From positions 22,484,501 to 22,548,500 of the forward strand of contig NC_084766.1 in NCBI RefSeq assembly GCF_028858725.1: DNA of 64,000 bases, written 5' to 3'. Source of the stretch: Colius striatus (Eukaryota > Chordata > Aves > Coliiformes > Coliidae). Below, piece after piece: positions 1 to 10,823 of the stretch (positions are counted from its first letter, which is position 1; every line of letters starts with the position of its first letter). The notes under the pieces are model-generated. The model had not been told where the DNA came from and did no database searches. It worked only from the letters and a program-made list of their open reading frames with translations. Made by a program: the position numbers and the translations under genes.

Positions 1-1192
1 TTAACCGGTTGTCTTTTGAGTTAATGAATAAAGAAATACTTACAGTTAATTGACTTGCTCATCAATTTCCTGTTGCTGTCCTTGCTGTTACATTGAATTA
101 AGTTTCTATATCAGTGTAACATGATTTTAACATTTCCTTCTTTCTGGTAAGTGCCACGTTCAATTAACTTTTGTATTTGGTACTTCTGGTACCTCACAGG
201 AGTGTGCGTCCTTTTACATTACTGGCTTTAAAACTGTCAGATTATCATTTGTCCCTCTGTATTCTCTGAAAGAAAAGAAAGCCTCGTGCAAAGAAATGAA
301 GATACTTAACAGCCCCCAAATAAAATCTAGATAGCTTCGAATATCCCCTGTACTTTGTTAGTTTTCTTAATATTTTTTCTGTATGCAGTAAGTAATCAGT
401 TTATAATTTAGGTCTCATTTACCTTATATAAACTGCAAGGTGAGAGCAAGTAATGCAGACAGCTAGAGCAGAATAGAAGACATACAGTAACCTGTTTCCG
501 TTGTTCATATCTCTTAACATATTTCAATGCTAGTCTTTTGGGGGGCCATGGATCCATACAGATTAGATGAAAACTACAGCCAAATACAATTAGAGAAAAA
601 GCTTGCTGCCTTTAAAAAATACCTAAAAAGCTTGCACAGATAGATGAGCAACCCAATATTACAGCACTGAGTGAGCTTATGTGATTTCTAGGATCAGAAA
701 ATGGATAGATGAACATCTTTGTCCAGTAACCTCTGAACAATTTTTTTCTGTGTAATCTAAATTCACACATTGTAACAACTTCTTTTGTGTCCAAGCACAG
801 AAACTAATTTTATCTCCACATCTATCAGTGCTTCAAAATTTGTAGCTCACTGTATGTGATTTCAGGAAAGCTACAACTGTAATTGTACATACATGGTAAA
901 ATGTTCTGAAAGTCCTTTCAGAGGTTTCATATTGTAATAAGGGCGGGGAATTAATAAGGTAGGAGTTCGCTATGATGAAATGTAACTCAAGCCTGGCCTC
1001 TAGAGGTGATAAATGCATTGTCCACCTTCGTTCAATCAGGTAAGTGCTGTTCTCAAATTCGTTTGGTGCCTGTACCACTGACTCATTGCTTTGGCTAAGT
1101 TAAAATTACATTTTTAATTATAGAAATATCGGGCAGTTGTTTCTTAATTTTGAGTTGTCACATTTCTCTACTAAAACCAATCCTTAATACAG
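1..1192 (+). other. CPEB3: CPEB3 intron, 3' part
   Basis: AT-rich sequence upstream of the first visible exon. I looked for the exon encoding the end of RRM1 and found none. No repeat family is recognised. Confidence 0.6.
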
Positions 1193-1307
1193 GTGCAAAT
1201 TCGACCTTGGAACCTAAGTGACAGTGACTTTGTGATGGATGGCTCTCAGCCTTTGGATCCAAGAAAAACTATCTTTGTTGGAGGAGTTCCACGGCCACTC
1301 CGAGCTG
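1193..1307 (+). CDS. CPEB3: CPEB3 third-last coding exon (inter-RRM linker and start of RRM2)
   Basis: The acceptor is TTAATACAG before 1193 and the donor is GTGAGT at 1308. The reading starts VQIRPWNLSDSDFVMDG and ends in PRPLRA plus one base (phase 1). It carries the RNP2 strand of RRM2. Translation past 1307 runs into intron and should be ignored. Confidence 0.95.
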
Positions 1308-4300
1308 GTGAGTTGCAGGAAAATGTAGGGCATGTAGCAGAGGGTTCCAGATGGAGCAAAAAATATGTGAAAAGATACATAATATGTAAAAGAGAGATAG
1401 TTAGTCTGTGTAAAAAACCAGAAAATATGTCCTTTCTTTTCCAAAGACGGTAGCTTGCTTTCTCTGTCAGTGTCTTTCTGTCTACAAAATACAAACTGTG
1501 AACGTTTTTAATCTCTTAAGTTACTAATTAGGATTTTTGGTAGAAAAATTCCTCTCAGCCATGGCCTAAGAGAAAAATTTCTCCCAGCCCAGGTCTCTTG
1601 GTAGCCTGACTGCCCTGAAGACCGCTTTCCAGACCTATTCCTAGTGTAGCTCTCTTTTTTTTTCTTCACCTTTAACTCTTTCACTTTATTTGCAGAGCCA
1701 TAGACAAGATTCATTAGCTGTTGGCCAGAGGAAAGATTTATCTCAGCCCAGATCTCCTGGCAGTCCCCACTTTGTTTTGAAGGCCCCTTTTCAGCACCGC
1801 TCCCTGCTATAGCTCAACACTTCTCTTTCTTCCTAAGCCTTATATTTTTGGTGAGCCAACAACTAAGTCATGAAGCAAGTTGAAGCATTTATCCTAGCTA
1901 GGTCTTCTGGCAGCCCTCACTTCCATTGAGTACTACTCCCTTCTCCATCTTCTCTCCAAGTCAGCTCCATGGTTTATCTTTTTCATCTTCTAAACCCTAA
2001 TTCTAATTTTCCAGGGCTGTAGTAGACAAGGCCCCTCAGCCATTTTCTGGGAGAAAGACTTCTGGATCAGATTTCCTGGTAGGCCTCATTTTCCTTTGGC
2101 AGCCACTTTCCAGCAGACTAGAACTTCAGCTTCTCCCTTTGTTTCTCCTAATCCTAATTCTTCTGGGAAGCTGTACACAAGGTCCCCCAGCCATTGCTGA
2201 TAGTAAGATTTCTCCTAGCTTAGGTTTCTTGACAGCTTTCACGTTCCTCATCATCTTAAAATAAGGTATAATTGTAAGATTATGTCAAAAGTAACAGTGA
2301 AACATTACCTCTTTTTTAGTTACAGCGTTTGCAAAGCTGTCATTTGGCCTGTTGTAGATTCCATTTGAAATGTATGATATTTGAAAACATTTAATGCCTT
2401 TTCATGGTTCACTGCTTCAAAGCAGACAAACCGTTTCCAGTTTTTTGTGTTTGCAACTGTAAAGATCTGATACAGAAGTTTTTCCTAAGGTGTCTGAACA
2501 CTGCATGGTTTCCTTGCCCTGGAATTCTATATATCCTTTGTCTATTGGTGAAAGTAACTTACTATAACTCACTTCGGCTGTGCTGATAGTTTCTCCTTGC
2601 TGTCTGGTCCAAGAGTGTTATCTGGTTTCGTGGAATAAGATGAACACTTGTTTGCTCATTGCAAATGGACAAATTAGCAGATGGTCTTCTCTCCATGTGA
2701 CACACCCATTTATACACACACACAAAATTTAAAAATGGTGTCTATTCTATACAGAACTAGTGAGAATTGAGGACTATTAAGAATTTAAATATTAGTGTAT
2801 CTTTCTCATTTTCTCTTGGATAGCTACATTTTCAATTGCTACTGAAAATATTCTCACACATTAGCATTAACAAATGGATGACTTGACAGGGCCTGTACAG
2901 ACCTAAGTATCTTGCTTTGTGAGGGTCTGTCCCTTGTCCATCTGACAAATTTCTTCGTCTGTCATCTTTTACAGAGGACATGTCTTGGTGACTGTACATC
3001 TTTACACAGTTTACATGCCGCTTCTCTGCTTCCTTCAGCCTCTTTTGCACTGCCTGCAGTTTTTTCCCTTAACTTTCCCACTGTATGTATCCTCATCCAT
3101 GCACTCAGCCTGTCTTATTTTATGAATGATATTTATAACTTCTTTATTTATAAGTTATTCTTTTTTATTTTGTTATTTTAGTTATTTATTTAGTTTTATT
3201 TAGTTATTTGTTTTCTTTAGTTATTCTTAGTGCCAGAAAAAGCAACAAACCATTTTGAAAGATTCACAATCAAGTTAATGTTCTACAAATATACAAAGTT
3301 AAGTTAAACTGTAGGCTTGCTTAAAGTGTAATAGAATCATAGAATGGTAGGGGTTGGAAGGCACCTTTAGAGATCATCTAGTCCAACCCTCCTGCAGAAG
3401 CAGAGTCACCTAGATCAGGTCACATAGGAACATGTCCAGGCGGGTCTTGAAGACCTCCAAGGAAGGAGCCTCCACAACCCCTCTGGGCAGCCTGTGCCAG
3501 GGCTCCCTCACCCTCACAGTGAAATAGTTTTTTCTTATGTTTAAGTGGAACTTTTTGTGCTCCAGCTTCATCCCATTACCCCTTGTCCTGTTACTATCTA
3601 CTATAGAAAAAAGAGATGTCCCAACCTCCTGACACCCACTTTTTAGATATTTATAAATGTTAATAAGATCACCCCTCAATCTCCTCCAGACTAAACAGCC
3701 CCAGTTCCCACAGCCTTTCCTCATATGAAAGATGTTCCAGTCCCCTGATCATAAATAACTTCATAAAATTTTGTTTCAAATGTAAAACACTTCCATAATA
3801 ACTTTTCAGCCTTAGAACTTAGGGCAAAATATCAGATTCTAAACGCAAGAATATCTTCAAGGGATCCTATATGTAAATGACCTTTAACAAGCCTGCCTGG
3901 ACGTTGGGAAGACCCTGAATACTGGATTCCAAATACTACAGGTGTAACTTGCAATGTGATAAATTCTAGAACAGCACCTGATACCTGCTTTAACAATGTA
4001 ACTCTTCATTTTTTCCACACTGCAGTCACATAAGATTCTTTTTACAGATTCTGGGTTTTACCTTCAGACTTTCATGTAGGGTTTTGCTACTTCAGATGTT
4101 GGAAGACAAGTACATTAAGACAAACAGCATTTTTTTTAATGCAACAAACCAAACACAACACTTATTTATGTTAAATCTGTAACATTTAACAATTGGCTTC
4201 TTGCAGTTGAATTGGCAATGATTATGGACCGTTTATATGGAGGTGTCTGCTACGCTGGTATTGATACAGACCCAGAGTTGAAGTATCCAAAAGGTGCTGG

Positions 4301-7300
4301 CAGAGTGGCTTTCTCCAATCAGCAGAGCTATATTGCTGCTATCAGCGCTCGCTTTGTCCAGCTCCAACATAATGACATTGATAAACGGGTAAGTAAAATA
4401 CCATGGAACAGAAGGGCTGGTACTCACAAAACTGTGCAAAAATATAAACCATCCTTATATTAATATTCTGTTGGGGAACACTGTAAGTTCTATTTTTCAG
4501 ATTTGTGAATGATTTAAAAGCTTATATAAGCAACTAAAGCAGAGTGAAAAAATGTAACTTAAATATAAGTAACTGTTAAGCACTAAAACAAGAGAACAGT
4601 TGGTGTACATCTAGGCTTGAGGTTCGTAAACACAGGTTTATCATAAATGTAATAAGTAACACTGACCTCCAAATTCTTGAGAATTAGTTAACCAAGCCAA
4701 ATGCTGACAGACACTTGATAGGCCAAAGGGGGGAAAAATGAGATGGCCTGTTCAGTCCATGTGAAATCCTGGTTTCTAAAGGGCTTTTCAAGTATAGACT
4801 GAAGTTGAGGTATTTACTCAAATCTGAGTTGAAGACATTAAAAGAAAACATTACTCAATTTCTAGGAACTTTTTTTTTCCTTTAGACCTTCTGTCTTCAC
4901 CTCTTGATTACACATACAAATAACACCTATGTTTTTGAGACCTTGGCATTTAAAATTATTCAAAACAACATACAGCATGCACTGCTGCTGTGTATTTTTA
5001 CAATGGGGATGGCTTGTTTTCTACTTAATCTAATAGAAATTATTTCTTAAGAAGTCAGCTTGACAGGTATTGGGTATGTCTGTTATGTGCAGTGTATATA
5101 TACAAGCACACAGCTGCAAAGACTCTTTAAAAATACAAACTGAACTTTTTGTTAGATTAGACAAAGTCATGGAGTTATAGGTCCGCAAACTATTTTCTTA
5201 TGGTTCTAGTATACCTCATGATTTTAACTAAGACAAAACCATTCCTAAATATTTCTTGCCTATTTAATTCTGAGATATTTTACAGAGAGACTAAAAATAT
5301 TAGTTTCATGGTCTTAATCAGTGTTGAACCCTTAGAGATTTATGTATCAGCCATTCTTAAACTCTTGGGGTTTTTTTCTAAGCTTTAGGATAGAGCCATG
5401 AATGATGCTAGCTGGTAGTTTTCTTCATCAATCAGTTATTTTCCCAGTTGGGTGACAGATAATTGAACTTTACATAATTATCTTTAATCTATTTTTAAAA
5501 TAGGTTTATTTCTGAGCTTGAAAAATTAAGTAGTCTCTTAATCTGTCCTTAAGTACTACTTTTTTAATCTAATAGATTGTAATACCTGAATGGTACAGCA
5601 TACATTCTTAAAGTTATTCCACTAGTAACCAAAACAAGAAAATGAAAGAGAGAGAGAATCTATTTCAGACCTTCACAATTCATGCTTTGGAAATGTGAGT
5701 AGGTGGGGATCTAGAGATATGCTCGACATTGGACCTGCTTTCTTCCAATTTCATTTGAGTCAGTGATGTTTTATTTTAAATGACGCTTCTAATTTTAGTG
5801 GTCAGGGCATCTGATATGCAAAATGGCAGTTATTCAGACTTGTTCCATGCAATGCTGGTAGTACAGTGTAATTATTAAAAAAAAAGTAAGAATTTGGCAG
5901 TTCTAGCTGTTCCATAGGAAAGAAATATAATTCAGTAGGTAAGCTTTACTCCGACCGACTAACACTTGTTGAAATGTGATCAAGTGTATGCTGAAGTAAG
6001 ATTAATCATAAAGCTTTTCTGTGTAATGATTCCTGCTTTTCAACTTAATATCTCATTCTGTGTTTCTTTAACACTGGATGCATTTAAGTGTAGTTACTGG
6101 AATCAGCTTTTTCTTGCAATATACCAATTTTGCCAGATTAGCACTTGTACTGTTGTAGCAAAATGATTTATTATAAAAAAAGCCATAAGAATTACACATG
6201 CATAAACTAATGATTTCCCCAGAATGAATAAACACTCTATTTAAATGTGTAGGCTTGATTCTTACGAACAGGCACACAGGAGAGAACTTGCATGTTGTCA
6301 GCTTCTGTAACAGTATTACTGCGAGTTCCTTGCCATACCTCAAAATAATGCTGTCTTTGGCACAAATGCTTTAAAAACAAAGAGAATTCCAGTCCTAAGA
6401 TGTTTACAACTGAGCGTAGGACAGAAATCGGCAGCTCTTCAGCCTTTGTAATTGACGGCAAGCCCATAGTTACAACAAATATGACATCTTATTACATTTC
6501 TAGAACTAAAAATCTTTAGATAGTGAAATTTTTTTCAATGATAAAACAGGGTATTTAATATGAGTGCATTTAATCTTGCTTAATTTGAATCTTCTTGTCA
6601 TTGATTAGTCCTGCATTTTGCAATTCAAAAAAACCAAAACTAACAACAATTAAAAAAACCTCAGTGAAAAAACCTCTGAAACTCACCAGCCCTCGGAAGA
6701 TTAGGAGTATAACTTTGTTCTTTATCATTTTTCTTCCTAAATGCTGCTCTCGCGCCCTGCCCCCGTAACAACTGCATTCACATTCCTGGTGGTTTCTTAG
6801 ACAGCAGCAAAATCCCTGGAGATGCTATTTTTACCATACTTCCATCTTAGTACTTTCACATACCTAACTCCTCCAAGAAATGTTGAACTGTTACCAAAGC
6901 ATACCCTTCTTGAGATTTTCTGACAAGTGGTTGGTATGAAAAATTAACTACCAGCCTCTTTGGGTTAATCTAACATCAGCTGAAAACTTTCAATAGAGTC
7001 AAAAGAATTAAAATGTTATTCCTTCTGTTCACACTTGGCAAAATGATGTGATCTTCTTACAGTTACTTTTTTTCTTCCTGGTGCAGGTGGAAGTGAAGCC
7101 ATATGTGCTGGATGACCAGATGTGTGATGAATGCCAGGGCACTCGCTGTGGTGGAAAATTTGCTCCGTTCTTTTGTGCCAACGTTACCTGTTTGCAGTAT
7201 TACTGCGAATACTGCTGGGCAAGCATACACTCTCGTGCTGGGCGAGAGTTCCACAAACCACTGGTAAAGGAGGGAGGTGACCGGCCCCGCCACGTCCCGT

Positions 7301-7314
7301 TCCGCTGGAGCTGA
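1193..7314 (+). CDS. CPEB3: CPEB3, C-terminal part (last three coding exons; 5' exons lie outside the window)
   Basis: Cytoplasmic polyadenylation element-binding protein of the CPEB2/3/4 group, an RNA-binding regulator of mRNA translation. Three exons (1193-1307, 4207-4388, 7087-7314) join in frame: 38 codons plus 1 nt, 2 nt plus 60 codons, then 75 codons and TGA. They encode RRM2, with RNP2-like TIFVGGVP in the first and RNP1-like KGAGRVAF in the second. The last encodes the Cys/His-rich ZZ domain, starting CDECQGTRCGG and including CEYCW and a GREFHKP histidine. CPEB2, CPEB3 and CPEB4 are almost identical here. The choice of CPEB3 rests on the convergent BTAF1 neighbour, as in human chromosome 10. 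No RRM1 exon is visible in 1-1192. The first exon begins with GTG, which is a codon inside the gene and not a translation start. Confidence 0.93.
1540..2260. repeat. Degenerate tandem repeat, ~159 bp period, about 4.5 copies
   Basis: A landmark of the form GRTYTCYTGGYAGYC recurs at 1592, 1751, 1911 and 2070, with a weaker copy (GGTTTCTTGACAG) at 2223. Spacings are 159, 160, 159 and 153 bp. A second landmark (CAGCCATT-like after an ACAAGRYYCCYC run) keeps about the same period. Each unit also holds a pyrimidine-rich CTTCTCTTTCTTCCTAA-like stretch. The copies are well diverged. The family is not recognised. Confidence 0.8.
3331..3752 (-). mobile_element. CR1 LINE 3' end, reverse orientation
   Basis: Begins ATAGAATCATAGAATGG, the reverse of the CR1 terminal ATTCTATGATTCTAT, followed by GGTTGGAAGGCACC and TCTAGTCCAACCCTCC. 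Read on the minus strand, it encodes a CR1 ORF2 C-terminal tail ([15 protein letters not shown], then RPWHRLPRG-like text). It is truncated at its 5' side, as usual for CR1, and has no poly-A. Confidence 0.93.
4207..4388 (+). CDS. CPEB3: CPEB3 penultimate coding exon (body of RRM2)
   Basis: The acceptor is TTCTTGCAG before 4207 and the donor is GTAAGT at 4389. Two bases complete a valine codon, then VELAMIMDRLYGG leads to RNP1 (KGAGRVAF) and ends at DIDKR in phase 0. It matches the family closely. Confidence 0.96.
4389..7086 (+). other. CPEB3: CPEB3 last intron
   Basis: AT-rich intron between the RRM2 and ZZ exons. Only short simple repeats are visible, such as AGAGAGAGAGA near 5647. I see no exon, RNA gene or recognisable transposon. 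Confidence 0.8.
7087..7314 (+). CDS. CPEB3: CPEB3 last coding exon (ZZ domain and stop)
   Basis: The acceptor is CTGGTGCAG before 7087 and the frame opens VEVKPYVLDDQ. Zinc ligands are visible as CDEC, a lone Cys, CANVTC, CEYC and two histidines. The protein ends in RHVPFRWS and TGA (7312-7314). The end of the exon has more G+C than the surrounding UTR. Confidence 0.96.
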   Translation: MEVKPYVLDDQMCDECQGTRCGGKFAPFFCANVTCLQYYCEYCWASIHSRAGREFHKPLVKEGGDRPRHVPFRWS

Positions 7315-7440
7315 ACCCCCGGCCTCGCCCAGCAACAAGTACTGGAGGAGATAAAACCGAGTGAAGAGAGAGCGCTGCCTCAGGGCTTAGTGTTCTGGAA
7401 ATCTGTGCATTTGTCCTCGACTTTAATGAAGATATGGGTC

Positions 7441-7447
7441 TTTTTAT
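7441..7447 (+). promoter_or_regulatory. CPE-like motif TTTTTAT in CPEB3 3' UTR
   Basis: Exact TTTTTAT about 125 nt after the stop codon. A second copy is at 7659-7665. CPEB-family proteins bind U-rich elements of this kind, so self-regulation is possible. That is inference only. Confidence 0.4.
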
Positions 7448-7939
7448 TACTATTATTATTATTTACAGTCACATTACTGAACTCAGTGTCCAGTATAATA
7501 CAAACCGGCAGAGTGTAACTGTACTGATTTTGCACTTTGATTCACACAAACATCTGCTTGGTACCTTAATTTCCTACACAAGACTTGTCACTAGTGACAT
7601 TACGTAGACTGCCATTCTCATCAGCCTTCACTGGGTTGATGTGTATGTGATGAAGATTTTTTTATTATAATTATAATTATTTTATTTTTAAACTGGAGCA
7701 TGCACTTATTTTCAGAAATTTAGACTTGCCCCTAGCAGATGACTTACCAAAGGTAATATTCACAAGTAGGTGGCAGATGTAGCAGAAACTTAAACAGATA
7801 TTCAGCAATCATTAGTTTGGGTCATTTAGAGTAGTAATAACCCTTAAAGAAAATAAGCCTTTAGTTGCTCTCCATTTTGACTTGTAAGGATGATACCTCA
7901 TAAGCTGGATCAGACGTTTTTCTTTTGTTTTGCTGAGGT

Positions 7940-7993
7940 TTTTTTGTTTGTTTGTTTGTTTGTTTTGTTGTTTTGGTTTTGTTTTTTTTTTGT
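7940..7993. repeat. (TTTG)n and T-rich simple repeat
   Basis: Repeated TTTG units followed by a T run, inside the CPEB3 3' UTR. Confidence 0.9.
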
Positions 7994-9722
7994 TAGGTCT
8001 TTTAGTGTTACGTAAATGTATGCTGCAATAGCTTTTGCTGCTATTAAAATGGTATTACTAATACCATAATACTCTATTCAGGCTAGGGTATCAATTAAAA
8101 AATGAATATGTGATTAAAATAGTGATGGCTGCTGAAAGGAGATCAGTATAGCATACAGAAAAGCTTCCAAGGAAGGTCAATATTTTTTGACTGCATGTTT
8201 ACTTAATCAGGTTGCTGCATGCAATAAATTTTATATATGTCTGATATAAAACCTGCCCACAATGCACAAATTATGAATCTACGTAGGCTACAAAATACTC
8301 AGTAACAACAACAACAAATTGATTACTGACTGGAGGAAGGCATGCCTCAGTAAATGTAATGCTTCTGAAATTAGGATCAGCCCATTACAGAATGACCTAT
8401 ATTACAACAAATATAAAAACTAGCTGTAGGATATTCTTAAAACAAATTTGTGGATGGTAGATGAAGTACTTTGCGGTGCTCTGTTATATATCGTGCAATT
8501 TATTTTATATAGTCAAGTGATTATGTCTAGTACTGTGATCAAACTTAACTGTTAAAGCCTCTGTATCCAACATTAACACATTTTTTACAGTTCATAACAG
8601 GTACATAAACAGAAATGAGCTCTTAGTTACAATCTCTCCTAATGCTCGCATCATTTATGTAGCTGCAGACCTTGTCCAGAAAACCAAAGAGCTCATGCTA
8701 GCGTACATACACTACCGATTAGCTAGTCTGTCAAACTAATAAACTAGGCACATTTAAGAAAGTTAGGAAAAAAAGTGGTGCTAAAGAAATGTCTGCATAC
8801 AAAAGTACAATGAGATGTCTGCTCTGTGGATGTGGCGTTATCTCTCTAATCCCTGGATGTATCCTGTGAAGCTTGAATACAATTGAGACCTGCTAACACA
8901 GTGGACATTTTTTTAGCATGAACTATGGGGCTGCAGATAGCATCTAAATATAAACACACTTGGAATACTAATGAGTGTGAGAATGTGTACACTATTTCTT
9001 TTCTTTTTTCCTCCTTTGTGGTTTTTTTTTTTTGCAGTTCTGGGGACAATCTGACTGGATATGACACCGCACAGTAGATTTAAATGTTCTGGGTTTTGTT
9101 TGTCGTGCTGTCCTGTTTGTGTCTAAGTTAGTGAGCTGTTTTTCCTGACCCGAGTATTGGCTTTGAAAGGAAATTTTTTTTTTCTGTTTTTGGAGAAAAA
9201 AAAAAAAAGAAAAAATAGTTTTTTACTGGTTTCAAATGCTTATTCTAGTTATCCCTTTTGAAGTTACTTCTGGGCGGTTTTGTGATATTGCTTTTCCCAG
9301 CCCAGGTGTCTTTTCTGTTGTTTTTTTCATCTGTACAAGACATTTTGTTATGCACTACTTTTTGTATCTAGACAGTTTTCAACAGTTGGCTGATGATTTT
9401 TTTTAAAGAAAAAGGCATGCTTTCTGACTGACATGATCTTTTGCAATACCTCAATTTTGAAATATAGGAAAGAAAATGATATTTTCTAAGTAAGTTTATT
9501 CAGAAAAATATATATTAATTTAATTCTGCAAGAAAAATGATTTAACAGATGGGTAACTTTATTTTTTTCATGCTTATTTGAGTTTTTTTGAAAATGAAGA
9601 AGTTAGAGCTTTATAACTGTAATATTAAAGATCATAGCTAACCTACAGAAATCTACCTAATTATGTGAAAGAAGTAAACCTTTTTGAAGAAATACCCCTC
9701 TTTCATGTAGAAAAATACCCCC

Positions 9723-9746
9723 AGAGAGAAAGAGAGAGAGAGAGAA
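9723..9746. repeat. (GA)n simple repeat
   Basis: AGAGAGAAAGAGAGAGAGAGAGAA in the CPEB3 3' UTR. Confidence 0.9.
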
Positions 9747-10492
9747 GCTGGAAAATGTACAATATAGCGGAATGTTGGATTAAACCTAAAACAAAATCAC
9801 CGTCAAGAACAGGTGTAAACACAAACTCCATTTGGTGCTGAAAGTTGTGAATAGAAGGTGAAAAACTATTTTCCCTTAATTTGTATATTTATAATCAAGT
9901 GTGATTATGCACGACTGACCAGAATTGTGAGAGTTCTTCTGTTTGTATTTTTTTAAAGAGAACTTTTTTTAGTTTATTAAATTATGACATGCTCCCTTTT
10001 GTTTTGTAAATGAATGTGCCCCTGAGTTGTTAATATGTTATATTAAAAAGAGGGTCCTTCAAAAAAAAGTTATTTTTTAAAATACGGAGTTCTGAACTGC
10101 AACTTGACTAAGAAGCCCCTGGGTACAACAGGTCCTCTTGTGGCCTTTTCTGATGTGAGACTTGAACTAGTCGATTTTTTTGAAGGCTAACCTAACCTCG
10201 ACTATTTGTTGTTATGTGCAATACTGTTTGTACTGTTTGTATAAAAAAAAAGAAAAATGAAAAGAAAAAAGGCATAAATCTTTATTGCAGATTTATTTTC
10301 ATTGCAGACTTTAGACATTGTGATTCACTAAAATCATTTTTCTACTGTCAAATATGTACCTTTTCTTCATGCTGGTATTTTTTCAATAGTAATGTAGCCT
10401 TTGTACTGAGACAAATTTTCATTGTTATTTTTAGAAAGATTTTTTGCTAAGAAAAAAATTAAACATATTTACATATTTTTCATTTTTATTTC

Positions 10493-10499
10493 GTATTTT
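10493..10499 (+). promoter_or_regulatory. CPE-like motif TTTTTAT near polyadenylation signal
   Basis: Exact TTTTTAT lying 99 nt upstream of the AATAAA at 10598. That is within the usual spacing for cytoplasmic polyadenylation elements. Confidence 0.45.
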
Positions 10500-10597
10500 C
10501 TTTAAGGAGTGCTTTCTCAACCATTAATATAGTTGTTTCTGGGAGAGACTTTCATATCTGGTCAATGTCATTAATATTATTTTGTATTTTTACTTGG

Positions 10598-10603
10598 AAT
10601 AAA
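10598..10603 (+). promoter_or_regulatory. Candidate polyadenylation signal AATAAA for CPEB3
   Basis: Hexamer in TTGGAATAAATTAATTTTATG. A T-rich stretch (TTTATTTTTTTCATTTT) follows 30-40 nt later and could be the downstream element. An alternative AATAAA is at 10818-10823. Confidence 0.5.
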
Positions 10604-10823
10604 TTAATTTTATGATGCTAATTCTTTAAAAGTTTATTTTTTTCATTTTCAGTTATTTTTGAAGCTAAAATCTTTGTAATATTGTTACTAAAGTGTCTAG
10701 TTTTTTGAAATGCAAAGCTTTATGTATTAACTTGCTGATGTGGTTTACAATAGTGTGGCAATGATGAAAATGGTTGGTTATGTAAAGCGATTGGAAAATT
10801 GTAACAAAGAATTGGGCAATAAA

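Larger units (their letters stand above)
1308..4206 (+). other. CPEB3: CPEB3 intron with tandem array and CR1 tail
   Basis: Intron between the third-last and penultimate exons. It contains a degenerate ~159 bp array (about 1540-2260) and a reverse-oriented CR1 3' end (3331-3752). The rest shows no coding signal. Confidence 0.85.
7315..10603 (+). other. CPEB3: CPEB3 3' UTR (end inferred)
   Basis: Follows the CPEB3 stop. It is U-rich, with many T runs and a (TTTG)n tract. AATAAA hexamers occur at 8223-8228, 8738-8743, 10598-10603 and 10818-10823. The long UTR fits this gene family. Which site is used cannot be decided from sequence. The 10598 site is preferred because a T-rich CPE-like motif lies about 100 nt upstream. 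Confidence 0.6.

Noticed and set aside
1308..1453. Downstream extension of the first CPEB3 exon frame
   Set aside because: It reads through a clear GTGAGT donor into the intron. The family sequence continues in the exon at 4207.
3410..3724. 104-codon minus-strand frame as a gene
   Set aside because: It is the CR1 ORF2 tail, repeated almost unchanged at 21658-22023.
1308..7086. CPEB3 self-cleaving (HDV-like) ribozyme
   Set aside because: The known ribozyme is described from mammals and sits in an upstream intron. Only the last introns are present here and I saw no matching nested double pseudoknot sequence.
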